Notes under the pieces: model-generated
What the model was told of the DNA's origin: nothing
The model's input: the letters and a program-made list of their open reading frames with translations, nothing else
Databases searched by the model: none
From: Mytilisepta virgata
Taxonomy: Eukaryota; Mollusca; Bivalvia; Mytilida; Mytilidae
Assembly (NCBI GenBank): GCA_028015205.1
Contig: CM051519.1
Coordinates: forward strand, 91,905,539-91,969,538
Direction: 5' to 3'
DNA: 64,000 bases
Part shown: one piece after another, positions 34,944-47,178 of the stretch
Layout of the letters: every line of letters starts with the position of its first letter
Position numbering within the stretch: position 1 is the stretch's first letter
Made by a program: the position numbers and the translations under genes

Positions 34944-37496
34944 ATGAAACTTACTATACCAGCAAATACTGTTATGATTAGTTTATCTGTACTTTTGATA
35001 GTTATGTCTAGCCTTAAAGTTCTCTCATGGAACGTTAGAGGTATTATGTCCTCAACCATATGTTTGAGCAATTTATTGCAAAATACAAAGTGTGATATAT
35101 GTATGCTATCTGAACATAAGTTAAAAGAGCGGTCTTTACAATACTTGTCTTTTATTGATGAAGATTATTCAAGTGTCAGTAAAGCTGATATGTTACCTAC
35201 TGGTTATGATGCATTTCACGGAAAAAGTGGTTTTGCCATTCTATACAAAAAATCACTTCAATTCTCTATGAAAGAAATATGTAATATTAATTCAAGCAGA
35301 GTTGTTGTTATTGCATTAGTGAATAAATCCTGTGGTTCAATATATATTTTAGGTGCTTATTTGCCTTCTGATGATAATATAGAGTCTGATAGAAATTAAT
35401 TAAATACACTAGATGAATTATAGACTTACTACAGTGAGTTTGGTCATGTAATGGATGCAGGTGACCTTAATGCTAGCTGCTTAGAGAAAGTATAATGTTT
35501 ATAAATCAAGAGAGTTGTTAAAGTTTGTTCACAGACACCATCTTATTATCCAGGTGGCGGAATTGTGAATAGTGGTCCAAATTTTACATATGTTACAAAC
35601 CAAACGATGTTAGATTATTTTTTATGTAATGAAATATTATATTAAAAGCTAAGATACTATGAAATCCTTGAAGAGGGGTCAATAAGCAGCACATCTGATC
35701 ACCTACCCATTGTTCTTGAAAACCCACATCCCATCTTAATTCTAATGTAAAATATCCTGCTTGGTATAAATTTACTGATAGACAAATACAAGATTATCAG
35801 GATTTGGTAGAAAACTCAGCCGTGTTATTCTTGGAAAAAATTAAGTCTGATATTTATGATATAAACGTTTTGTCGGAGGAGTTAAAGACCAGTTTGCATT
35901 ATGCTGCGAACACTGCCATTCCAAATTACAGTTTTAACTCCTTCACAAAACCATATTGGACTTCTGAGGTTAAATGCAAACACGAGAAAGAACGAGCCTT
36001 AAGGCGACTATGGATTTTAAATGGCCGCCCACGTGGCATGCAGTTCGAGACGTACAAAATCTATAAACGAGCGAAAGCTGAATTCCGACACTCCCAATGC
36101 ATAGCTAATTAGAATTACATTCAAAAGTGCTATGAAGATCTGAATGACGCTGCGGAACTGGACATTCGCCTGTTCTGGAAACTAGTAAAACGCTATAAAG
36201 GCAGCTCATCAAAGGTGTATCCTGAAATCATCTATAAAAACAATCTGTATAATACCCCGGGAAGTGTTGCGAAATGTTTTGCCGCATACTTTAACGATCT
36301 TTATCAGCCACAAGATAGTGATTATTTTGATTATGAGACAGGACCCTTGGTAGAAAGTGCATGTAAGGAAATACTTCAAATTCGTGACGACGGTGATGGT
36401 CTCTTGGCAGGTGGTACCGTTACAGAACTCGGAAGTTAGTGAAATGATAAAACAACTTGTGAAATGTAAAATATGGTCGATAATAAAACTAAAGTCAATC
36501 ATATTTTTTCCTGTTATGCAAGGTGTCCGACAAGAGGTTGTTTTGTCAGGCTTATTGTATTTAGAATATATTAATGATCTACTTAATAACCTCGAAACAT
36601 TTAATAATAAAACTGGTGTATTTAATATAAGTAGCTGTTCACCAGCCTTAGGTGACGACATTTCATGTATCAGTACTACGCCAACTGGGTTGCAGCGAAT
36701 GTTGGACTTCTGTGAATCATATGCTTTTCGATGAAAATTCAACTTTAATATGAATAAGTCGTCTATAATGCAATTTTCTACTAATCCTCGTAATGTGCAA
36801 TCAAACTTCAATTGGCATATTGGAAACGCAGCTGTTCTTATTTTCGCTGATTTCACACACCTTGGCATTTTGATTAATTTGAAGTTTCGATCCTCCGACA
36901 GGACATCGAATTCTTGCAGGAAAGGGCGGAACTCGTTCTTTGTATTTAGTGGTGTATGCTCGAAATCAACGAATCCATGTGTATTATTGAAACTATATAA
37001 ATCTGTAGTTATACCCTAGGTTACATACGGATGGATTTGCTTCGTGATTATTGAAAAATGACAATGATTTCCGACGGTTTAGAAATATTAAAAAATCAGT
37101 AGAGGTAATAAAGTTCTGGAAGAATTCTTTTTCAAATAGAGTAATTAGAAATTCATTTTTAATTACTAAATTCCTAACAGATATTCCAGCTAATACGGAG
37201 AAAATTTGCGCACTGTGTAACAGAAAATGTTCAGATATATACGTACGAGCATGTTGTTCCTGCATTAGAACAAAACATCTTCGAAATATATGGTGGGACT
37301 TAATAATTGAAAACTTTCCGTTACAGCTGTTCGTAGAAGTCGACTCTTATGACGAGGAACATTTGTATCAGATTCTTTTGGGCAGAACCATGGTGTCTGC
37401 TGATATTGACATGGATATCTTTCTCCCGTTTTGTCATCGGCACTTGATCCAGTGTCTTGCTGTCTACAATCCTTTATTGGGAACTAATGGCAATTA
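34944..37496 (+). pseudogene. LINE ORF2 remnant, unit 3
   Basis: Its first 151 codons (34944-35399) give a clean endonuclease N-terminal half: 'VLSWNVRGIMSST', 'LSEHKLKERSL', 'GKSGFAILYKKSL', 'YILGAYLPSDDN'. It then breaks at a TAA. The linker (35804-36112), a short RT core with the 'QGVRQEVVLSG' block (36515-36550) and 'GDDISCIS' where the catalytic 'ADD' box should be, the RT thumb (36750-37019) and the Cys-rich C-terminus (37051-37497) follow with stops between. Confidence 0.8.
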
Positions 37497-37595
37497 GTGC
37501 TGATGCGTGGAATGTCGCCAACTGAAATGAACGACTCTGTTATTGTCTACCTTTTTGTTGGGAATATGAACTTCTTATCATTCTTAACCATACAT

Positions 37596-37596
37596 G

Positions 37597-37671
<75 letters not shown>
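37596..37671. repeat. (TA)n microsatellite, 76 bp
   Basis: Nearly pure TA dinucleotides with one G, in the 3' untranslated region of the unit 3 LINE. Other units have far shorter runs at or near this place. Confidence 0.95.
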
Positions 37672-37674
<3 letters not shown>

Positions 37675-38902
37675 TCTTCTAATGTACATTTAGTTTATTG
37701 GCTTGTAATTGTCATTGTATCTCTTGAGTAGAGGAAATAAAGTAATGAATGAAGCTCTATTCTAATTAGTTCTCGCCGTGATATTTAATGCAATACCGCC
37801 TGCGCGGCGTTAAATATCGTTTAATCAATCAATAGATTTTGTTTAACATTTTGCTCAGTCATCAGATCATTTTTATTCTTCAACTTCATTTCCAGCTCTT
37901 TACACCAATTGTTATTTTTAAAGTCGACCTCAAACAAGGTAGAGAACATTTTTCAAAGAAGCAAAAAGTTTGGAATAAATCCCCCATGTACATGATGTAG
38001 GGGATGTAATTCTATTGAACGATTAGTCAATACATTCATTGGCTTAATCGACAGCCAAGTAACCACCCTTGATGTGTATTTGTCATCGACAGGCCAAAAC
38101 GATGATTTTCAGAGAAAACATGATACCTCTGTCGACGACTCATACGTCGGAATCTTTTGACCGAAATCTTTTCTTCTTGTTTATTAGTTTACATTAATGT
38201 TAGGACTTTTATTATTTTGAACTGTTTAAAAAAAGTTTAAAAATCGTCTGTTTTGAAATTACTGGAAGGGTAAACTTCTAAGTATATAGCACCAATATGA
38301 CCGCCATTACTAAAAGTAACAAAAATCAGCAAAACAATGTATATTTTCCTTGGATGAAATCAACCTATGGAAGAACCCCTTTAGGCGTATCGCTTTCAAA
38401 ATTGTGTTAGGGTCTGCATCATGGACCATATTACAAATTTTACTGATATACACCTATATGTTTGTGGGAAACAACAGAAATAGATACATCATAACTGTAA
38501 AAATATACAACTTATTGAAAAATCTTTGATCTGAAACTATCAAATAATTGTGAACAAAATCCGAGGGATAAAACTAAGTTTGATTACCAACACGTTTTGA
38601 TTAGAAACAGGGCAAATATACCCAAGGAGCACACAAAAAAAAACGCAATCCACTTGACAGACAAACCCGGGATGACAAATGAACAACCTCATACACAACA
38701 AATAAACACTGAAAACTATAAAAAAAACTATGAACAAAACAAACTCCTATAAAACAAGTAGTGATAGATAGATTAAAACGGCTGTAATTGCCCAAATTTA
38801 TGTAATAGATAATTCATTATATTCATACTACTCCTTTGAGGATAATATTTAAAAAATACTAACAAGCAATATTAGCATCTTAATTTTATTTTTTAAAAGC
38901 TT

Positions 38903-40626
38903 TTATAGAAGATGACCAGAAAACATGGTATAATGACTTCCACTGATGTCCCCACTACTACGGGGATGGCGGACAAAGATTTGATCTCCCTTTTTTAACC
39001 CAAGGATGGCCTGGATTGATCCAGACGTATAAGGATCCTTTGCAGCAAGGCCCCTGGCAATGATATCCTTGTTCTTTATAAGATTTAATTCTACCCCATT
39101 GCTGTTACTATTCTTTCGGAAATTAACAGAAAACTCGTACGACCCTGATGCAGGTGCTGTGAATACTCCTGTACTTGGATTATATCCCTTCATTAAATTT
39201 ATCTTAATAGAGTCGAATTTAATCACCAGATTCGTTTCCGCATTAATGTTATTTGTCAGAGTTGCAAAAAATGCTGTCTTCATTTTACTGTTGCCTTCAC
39301 CTAAAATATCTATCTAATACTATTTTTAATATCATGATGTTAATGATTTTACTGTACATCAAAATAACAATCCAAAGATACTAATATTAGATATAGTAAA
39401 TTTATACTATGCTGTATATGACGCATTTCAAGGAGTTACCTCTCATCAGCAGCATTAAAACCGAAACATTTGGAAGACCAAAAACCAAACTTATTTTAAA
39501 CAAGAAGTACTCATAACCAATAATACCGAAATAGGAAGCCAAATTTCAGCTAAGGAGATCTACCATGTCCAATACAAGGAATGAGCCCTTAGTATTTCTA
39601 TTATTTTTGAATTTTGCTAAATACTGGTAATTTCTGTAACAAATCAATGAATAATCATGTCAGACAAGTCTGACGACTGGGTTAGCGAATACCCTCGGGG
39701 ACCTAGGGTCCACCATGCAGAGGTATCGTCCCAGGAGTTTCAAAATAACAATCCAAAGATACTAATATTAGATATAGTAAATTTATACTATTATTATAAA
39801 TATTATAAATTATTCTATATCAGCTTGAGCATTATCGTTACGTTTGAATGAGATACCTAAATGTAGTCTAAAAGACGATGTGAATAATGATATATAATTT
39901 GTTCCAACGTGTTATTTGCAAGTAAATAAAATATTCCTTTAAATATTTGTCGACAAGAGAACAGCTTAAATCACGATTTAGTACAGTCTCATCTCAATTG
40001 AACTTTTGCTGTTAAATTGTAGAGAGCTCAGAATAATGAATGCAACACTGCCCTTCGCTGTTTTTCTATTTCTGAATTTTAAACAAATAATTTTATTTTG
40101 GTGAAGGAATGCTTTAAATCAATATTAGTTTTGTTTTTGTTTATTTTGTTTTTATATTTTTAATGATAATATGAAAAATATTCCCTACATGTTTTGCATT
40201 TGACCTTCATCATAACATTCATCAGGTCTTCAAACAGATCTTTTCCTGAAATATACTTTGTATTATTGTATATTGCATGAAATGTGCGAATCATGTGCAT
40301 CAGAATTGGTATCAAAAAATTTATTTGAACTACCTACATGTACTACATTCTTTACATAGATTAAGGAGACATGTTAATCATTCTTTAAATTAAGAGTCGA
40401 ATAGATGTCGAGTAAATATAATAAAGACACAATACACATGTATTATATGAAAAAAGGACACTTTCAAGCACCTTGTAATTTTATTTTTACTAATCAGTGA
40501 TTAAATAAAACCCAGATAACTTATGAAGACAAAACATATTCTAAGATACTTACCACGGCCTGAATCACAAGCACTCTCCACATAAGCAACAGAAATCAAA
40601 ACAACTAGGCCGCAAATTGCATACAT
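38903..40626 (-). CDS. C1q-3: secreted C1q-domain-containing protein
   Basis: Exons at 40626-40554, 40245-40189 and 39300-38903 (528 bp, 175 residues), introns GT-AG and phase 1. It starts with the same signal peptide type ('CGLVVLISVAYVESA'). The C1q domain reads 'GYNPSTGVFTAPASGSYEF', 'LGLKKGDQIFVRHPRSSG' and ends 'FSGHLL'. It is the most diverged copy: 'FRKNSNSNGVELN' replaces 'FLKHGNDNWLELN', the last base of exon 2 is T rather than G (turning the junction Gly to Cys, giving an extra Cys), and exon 1 ends 'GRG'. The donor 'gtaggg' is kept. Intron 2 is enlarged by a repeat insertion (39366-39808). AATAAA at 38885-38890 and the TATA box 47 bp upstream are kept. Probable role: secreted lectin of innate immunity. 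Confidence 0.88.
39366..39808. repeat. ~380-bp tandem repeat insertion (1.2 copies) in C1q-3 intron 2
   Basis: Starts 'ataacaatccaaagatac' (39364); after 381 bp the same start recurs (39745) and runs for about 55 bp more. Units 1, 2 and 4 have an uninterrupted 'catcaaaattattctat' here. The same repeat is inserted elsewhere in unit 5 (59052-59689). No coding capacity. Confidence 0.8.
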
Positions 40627-40672
40627 GCTGACTTTTGTTGGAATTGGAAATATGCAATGTCATAAGCTTGTA

Positions 40673-40685
40673 GGTTTATATAAGG
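40673..40685 (-). promoter_or_regulatory. TATA box of C1q-3
   Basis: 'ccttatataaacc' on the - strand, 47 bp upstream of the ATG at 40626, as in the other copies. Confidence 0.65.
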
Positions 40686-40973
40686 ATAAGTTAATGAAAA
40701 CACTGCATGTCAATGAATTTAAGCCTTTTTTCTTGGCACTATTCCTCATATTAACAATATGTGACTCGATCGACATTTTTATTTTCATAATGAGAAAATC
40801 AATATCTTCCCAAAACAGTGTTTTAAACTACAGGTATTTATGAAAAACAGACTTTGTGGGAGTTCTAAGTTTGATTATAATGTGCGAAGTGGCTACTCGT
40901 ATGAAATATATCAGCTTCAATTATTAAATACCGATCGCAGATTATAATACTTCAAATAAATTAAAACCCAACT

Positions 40974-41284
40974 AACACATTTATTCTAAAACTAGTTGTT
41001 GGCATGATACGGGTTATGTTCTTCTGGTATAATTTATGATGGCATTATACTAAACCCCTAACGGGAGGGATTGTGGCTGATTTTCTATATAATCTTTCGA
41101 TCAGTTCAATTGAGGTCTGGATCTGGCAACTAGTATACAGTATTGTTTAGGGGCCAACTGACGCCCGCATCCGGGTGTGGGATTTTCTCCTGTGTTGAAG
41201 ACCCATTGGTAGCCTTGGCCTGTTTTCTGCTCTTTGGTCGGGTTGTTGTCTCTTTAACAGATTCCCAGTTTCCATTCTCTATTC
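40974..41284. repeat. Mussel-type interspersed repeat fragment in unit 3
   Basis: Inserted between 'aaacccaac' and 'tacaatattatt', contiguous in the other units. It contains 'gaagacccattggtagcc', 'ggtcgggttgttgtctc' and 'aacccctaacgggaggg', sequences I recognise as very common in Mytilus genomic DNA. This is the strongest taxonomic hint in the window. Confidence 0.7.
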
Positions 41285-41651
41285 TACAATATTATTAAAA
41301 GAATATCGGATCCACGCTTAAAACTATTTTTTTCACCTGTTCGAAAGAGATAAGTGGTGTTCATTTGATATATCTACATTTTATTATACTATTATTATAT
41401 CTGTATGTGCATCATATAATTTAAATAGATTTCCATCGAATACGTGTATATATTTTTTACATTTGCAGCATACTTGTATTAAACGTCATGAAAACAGTAC
41501 AGTGTATTATCGGTTCCCCTTTATGTCCTGCCAGACCCCTGTTTGAAATGCATTTGATAAATTGTTGAATCAGATCTCGTGCTAAAGCATGACATATGTG
41601 CTTTTAAAAATATCTGTGTTGTCTTTATAATTGTTTTGGTTTTTTTTTTAA

Positions 41652-42270
41652 TGCAGTCATTGTATTTATTTTTCTCTGTTCCACTCCTCTTTCGTTGATC
41701 TTACGGATATTCCCATACCTTACTCAATATGCAGTCATTGTATTTATATTTCTCTGTTCCACTCCTCTCGTTGATCTTACGGATATTCCCATACCTTACT
41801 CAATATGCAGTCATTGTATTTATATTTCTCTGTTCCACTCCTCTTTCGTTGATTTTACGGATATTCCCATACCTTACTAAATATAGAGTGATTGTATTTA
41901 TATTTCTCTGTTCCACTCCTCTCGTTGACCTTACGGATATTCCAATACCGTAATCAATATGCAGTGATTATATTTATATTTCTCTGTTCCACTTCTCTTT
42001 TGTTGATCTTACGGATATTCCCATACCTTGCTCAATAGGTAGTCATTGTATTTATATTTCTCTGTTCCACTCCTCTTTCGTTGATCCTACGGATATTCCT
42101 ATACCTTACTCAATATGCAGTCACTGTATTTATTTTTCTCTGTTCCACTGCTCTCTGGTTGATCTTACGGATATACCCATACCGTACTCAATATGCAGTG
42201 ATTGTATTTATTTTTCTTTGGTCCACTGCCCTCTCGTTGATCTTACGGATATTCTCATACCTTACTCAAT
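41652..42270. repeat. 78-bp minisatellite, unit 3 (about 8 copies)
   Basis: Same 78-bp repeat as in units 1 and 4, with eight copies and some length variants of 75-79 bp. It ends 17 bp before the unit 4 start. Confidence 0.95.
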
Positions 42271-43055
42271 CTATTTCATGCCATTAATTATGTATGATTT
42301 CTCAGATGGTGTTATTGTTCATTCGAAATATTTTCAGTAGTTATCTACAGAGAGAGAAATCCACTTTTATTGAAGGTTTAAGTTCATACCAACGACAACA
42401 AAGACATTTTTTCTTAATCTACCTTTTCTAAATTAATACATACATGTTTCTATATGAAATGATATACAATGTACATGTAATACCCGTTATATAATTCGTT
42501 TTTCATGCCTTTCATTATAAATGTTTCAAAACATTATCTGTGACATGCAAGTTGACACAATGGCCTAAAGTAACGCTACAGCTACTATAAAACTTTTAGA
42601 TTTCAGCCTTTCCTCATCTGTGGAAGTGGTTATCTCTGGTTATCTTGTTATGATTCATTATTGCCGATTGACAAGATTGAGTAAATTACAACTACAGACA
42701 TTTCCAAGTATTCTATGTCATTTAGCAACATCTCAGCCTTGCTTTGGGGCTGTGTCATCTAAGCAAGTTAATCCTTTGAATTGATCAGTTTTACAGCGTA
42801 CAAAAGTGCATTGATGTAATATGTGAATGGAAAATAGCAAAGTTTCTCCCAATATCCAAAATGTTGAAGTGGAAAATCACACCCCGCCCTCAATTATCTG
42901 ACATCTAAGACTGCCATTTTGCATAAATTGAAATTTCAAAATTACAGACCAATTGATCGTTTCAATTAGTTAAAATTATTCAGGTAGATGTTTTTCATTA
43001 TCATACATGACAACTGGCGGAAATAGATAGTTTAGAAAAAAGATGAACAAATACT

Positions 43056-44811
43056 TATAGGATACAATGTACCAATTCATAAAATACTGGGCGCAGACAT
43101 CTTGTGAAGGGAACATTTAGCGCTGAAATGAATGTGAGACTCGCTGCCCATTGATCAATATTAAATTAAATAATAAATAATTTTAAACGGCAGAGGTTCT
43201 TCCTTCCAAACATATGAGATAAAACAATTTCAAACTAGCTTTTTAGAATGTGGGAAATTTCAATGATTTAAGTGGGTACCCCCCGATTTTTAGCAAAAAT
43301 TTATCCCCCTTTTTGAGCCTCATTTTTCGGCATGAAAAGCCATGGGAACGTACCATTTTCGTTGCATTAAATTAATGGGATACATTTCCACTTAATTGAG
43401 GTGCTGTTATTTTTCCAGAAATTAATTTTTTTTTTGATGAAATTTTCTTTCATATATTTGTACCCCCATATGGAGATTAACATAGAAACCGAATTGGTAC
43501 TTTGCATTCTAAAATGAGGGGTGATTTTTATAATTTTTTTATTTATTCAGCAAATCTTTCATAAAATGGTGTTATTCGATCTCAAATGAGGAAATACTAA
43601 TGAAACTGATATTTTTATCACTCGCTGGGCGATCTATAGTCTGTTTCTGAAAAACGTCGATTTTAAGGTAAATCTTGGGTTGTGTTCAGAAATTCAGCCC
43701 ATCATAACATTTTTCAAAGTAAATGATAATTAATTATATTTTTATTATAAAACTAGTATGGAACTTCATCTCAAGCGTAAAATTACCCTTCACAACTCAA
43801 TTGTGTCTGTACTGTTGGATTTACAAAACCTTTAATTTTAAGGCTGAAATTGACAAAGTCCGTTCGCTCGTTATTCGAACGCCACATCTATTATTCGTAT
43901 GCTGCATCAAAACATTATCCACTAGTATTTTCTCAAGTACACTGACTTTACATTGAACATATAAAAATATAGAAATATGGTTGCCTTGGAAGGTTATAGT
44001 CTGTTTCAAAAAAGCAAATAACAGTAAATTTCCAGAAAGCGAATTTTCGTTCGGCCTAATCGGAGACCATAATGAAGAAACTCAATTGGATGTAATTTGG
44101 AAATAATAATGTCTAGGGGCATTACAAAAAGCCATTTGAAAAGAAAATCATACTGCGGATTAAATAAATACAGCCAGCAAAAGGGGACATTGTGTGCTTA
44201 AAAAACCACTGTTTTTGAATGGGGTTTCCTCATAAAAATGTGAAAAATCGCCACACCCTTGTTAGCAATTTGTTTCTTTTGATACAGAATTTTGGCCATT
44301 GAATAACAACTCTAAAAATATAATTTTTGCTAAATTCTGAATTGACTAAAAGTCCGTATAGGATACAATGTACCAATTCATAAAATACTGGGCGCAGACA
44401 TCTTGTGAAGGGAACATTTAGCGCTGAAATGAATGTGAGACTCGCTGCCCATTGATCAATATTAAATTAAATAATAAATAATTTTAAACGGCAGAGGTTC
44501 TTCCTTCCAAACATATGAGATAAAACAATTTCAAACTAGCTTTTTAGAATGTGGGAAATTTCAATGATTTAAGTGGGTACCCCCCGATTTTTAGCAAAAA
44601 TTTATCCCCCCTTTTTGAGCCTCATTTTTCGGCATGAAAAGCCATGGGAACGTACCATTTTCGTTGCATTAAATTAATGGGATACATTTCCACTTAATTG
44701 AGGTGCTGTTATTTTTCCAGAAATTAATTTTTTTTTATGAAATTTTCTTTCATATATTGGTACCCCCATATGGAGATTAACATAGAAACCGAATTGGTAC
44801 TTTGCATTCTA
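43056..44811. mobile_element. Unclassified element with 455-bp terminal direct repeats, in unit 4
   Basis: Repeat 1 (43056-43511) and repeat 2 (44357-44811) are nearly identical and start 'tataggatacaatgtacc' and end 'ggtactttgcattcta'. They flank 845 bp of AT-rich sequence with no supported ORF (longest 77 codons). The element interrupts unit 4 where units 1, 2 and 5 read 'cttataaagcaatatttt'. 'tatag' occurs at both outer edges, a possible 4-5 bp target-site duplication. The layout is LTR-like, but the termini are not TG..CA, and no primer-binding site or polypurine tract was recognised. It could be a non-autonomous LTR-like or Penelope-like element, or a local duplication. Confidence 0.65.
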
Positions 44812-45694
44812 TAGAACTAATGATTTTATCTTCGCCGAACAGTTTTAAAGTGTCAATCAACTGTTGTATGTTTTTAAGTTTATTTGAAATGAGAGTTTTG
44901 CCTTTATAACCCCTATTTAGTCTCTAGTCTTATTCCACTCCAATTAATGAGAGCTTTATTATTTGAGCAAGGAGAAAGTGCATTTTTTCTTGTTCTCAAG
45001 TTCAAACTATACAGCATAATTATAAAATCAAGTTTTCTGCCGAGAAGAACCAATGATTTGACAGAGGGCTGTATATTTAAGTACATTGAATTTGAATTAT
45101 GTAACAAAGAAATATTTAAAATGGTCACAAATTTCATAAAGCATTAGGTTGTGTCCAATATAAATAAAAAACAGCAATAAGTTGTGAGTTAATATTAAAA
45201 GAACGACAAAAAAAAACATAGTTATCACCTTTCTCCAAAATTAGATTTTTCAGCAATACCGGTTTTCAAGTCATATATTATAAAAAAGAAGTCTATGTGA
45301 CATTCAAATTTTTTTAATCAAAAGGACAAATATTTAAGCGCAAAAATTATTTGCAAAAATGATAGATATATAAACACAAGTTACACTTAAAATTAGGAAT
45401 AAAATTACATAGAAATATACACAAGAATGAAAATTACGAAAATACAGACGTGATTGACCCTGAATGTAAATTAAAGTATTTACATTTACTGTCAAATGTC
45501 CAAGTGGAGGAAAACTACTTATTTTTTTGTCCGGTGTTCTGTCAGATGGGTTGCTTTGATTGATTGGTATGTCATTGTCCTTTCCTTTACCCTGTATATA
45601 TGTATTGTGAATAAGAACTACAAATTCTTAGGGAAGTTTTGAATTACATCCTAAACCAATTAGCCTTTATACTATTATCCCCAACCATTTTAAG

Positions 45695-46599
45695 ATGGCT
45701 GCCGACGTGAATGGTCACATCGTATCAGGAGGTGATGATTTTGTCAATTTGAGCCAGAATTCTATGCCTGATAATGTTGGTAATGTGGATGTTTATTGTT
45801 CACAAAACATGAATGAGACTTTTGTAGAATACACACCTAAAACAGTTAATTAATCCATGTCCAGAGCCAAGAAACTATCAAAATGTTGGATCTTGAGTTG
45901 TCGAATCTCGCAAGAGACATATATATTGCAAAATTGATCGAAATAACAAATCAATCTGAGGAAATCATTACACGATATAGAAGTTTCTTAGCAAATAGAG
46001 CCAGGTCGGTACAGGGGTGTCTCTTGGGGGAAATTATTCACAAGGAAGAGTACAAACAAAAGTTCATCCTTACAGAAATACTCAAGGGATTGTTACATAT
46101 TACAGCTTTTTATTTAGGACGATCCATCTTGTATTTACGAAGTCTTTCGTAAACACGAGCCAAAACCCGTGAATGAACCGAATACTGCTGTGAACTGCAA
46201 CTTAATTGAACATAGGAGTACTTTACAAATAACATTACTGAAAGTAAATGAACTCGAAAAAGTTCAAAACAAGAACATTAAAGACATAGAAAACCTTACT
46301 AATGAAAATGAAGAACTAAAACAAGACTTAAATGTTACAAACGAGGAGCTGAGCAGGCATCTTATGTTCTGTGGTCATACGTTTACGCAAAGTGACTTGA
46401 GTCTGAAAGTTTTAATGCAACAATCAAAAGCTGTCGGTGAATTCGATTTTGATATACACAAAGCAAAATTGAAACAAATTGAAAGGGAATTGATTCGCTA
46501 CAATAGATAACATTTAAATATGCAGAAAAATCTGAATGAACTTGGATATGTGTCAACAGTCATACGCAAAAAAACTGTCCCCTCAAAAGACCCCAGATA
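45695..46599 (+). pseudogene. LINE ORF1 remnant, unit 4
   Basis: The start 'MAADVNGHIVSGGDDF' is best preserved here. The frame breaks after 'VEYTPKTVN', resumes at 45883 ('MLDLELSNLARDIYIAKL') and again at 46169-46510 with the Glu/Asn/Lys-rich putative coiled coil ('NEELKQDLNVTNEELSRH'). Domain content beyond a coiled coil was not recognised. RNA binding is inferred only from position. Confidence 0.6.
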
Positions 46600-47178
46600 A
46601 TACAATTGTAATCACTAGTAAGAATACAACTCACTCGCCAACACAAGAGCGTTCGTCCGAATCAAATGCTAACGGGATATTAAGAGATTTGCCGTTACAT
46701 CATGAACTCAATCGATAGAAAATTATGGAAAATAATTTAGCGTCCAAAGATAGCGTCAATTTAAATGAAACGGAGCAAGTTACTTTCAAAATTCCTGTAC
46801 GCTTACAAGATACAACAGATAAAATGAATCTTCCGAAAAAAATATTTTACCGGTGTTAGTAGAAAAAGATCCTCACGGTATTTATCCGGAATCGATTCAA
46901 AATCTACGAGGGCGGGAATTCTATCATATCCAGACCAGAATATTGTACATGTAACATACCTGAGATTGTTCCAGTCAAAAAGCAGTTCGCCCTTCATGTC
47001 TGCGAAATTGAACATAGCGGAAAATAGTGCCAATATTGTTTAAACTGATAACTTTTGGCCTACAGGTGTACGTTGTAGGAAGTGGCTCAGCAATCGCGAC
47101 TGGTACCAACGTTTTTCAAAGGTATCTAGTGATTAAACTTGCAAATTACAAGTATAGTCTTATATTTACTATGTCATA

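Larger units (their letters stand above)
34850..37834 (+). mobile_element. Non-LTR retrotransposon, unit 3 copy (dead, ORF1 deleted)
   Basis: Starts just upstream of ORF2 ('gtacgttgtaggaagtggc') after a deletion that removed ORF1. ORF2 has its own internal deletion near 36462, different from that in units 1 and 2. The C-terminus is kept, and the 3' region contains a long (TA)n expansion before the 'gcgttaaatatcg' tail. Confidence 0.85.
33377..42287. repeat. Array unit 3 (internally deleted)
   Basis: Order: shortened non-coding 5' segment 33377-34850, with an inserted repeat at 33954-34233; LINE 34850-37834 lacking ORF1; gene-free spacer 37835-38902; C1q-3 on the - strand 38903-40626; spacer 40627-41651 holding a mussel-type interspersed repeat (40974-41284); minisatellite 41652-42270. 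The 5' segment jumps from 'cttgttctcaagttcaaac' (about 34744) to the 'aagttttcggccgag' block, a deletion junction shared with unit 4. It then jumps again to the sequence just before LINE ORF2. Confidence 0.85.
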
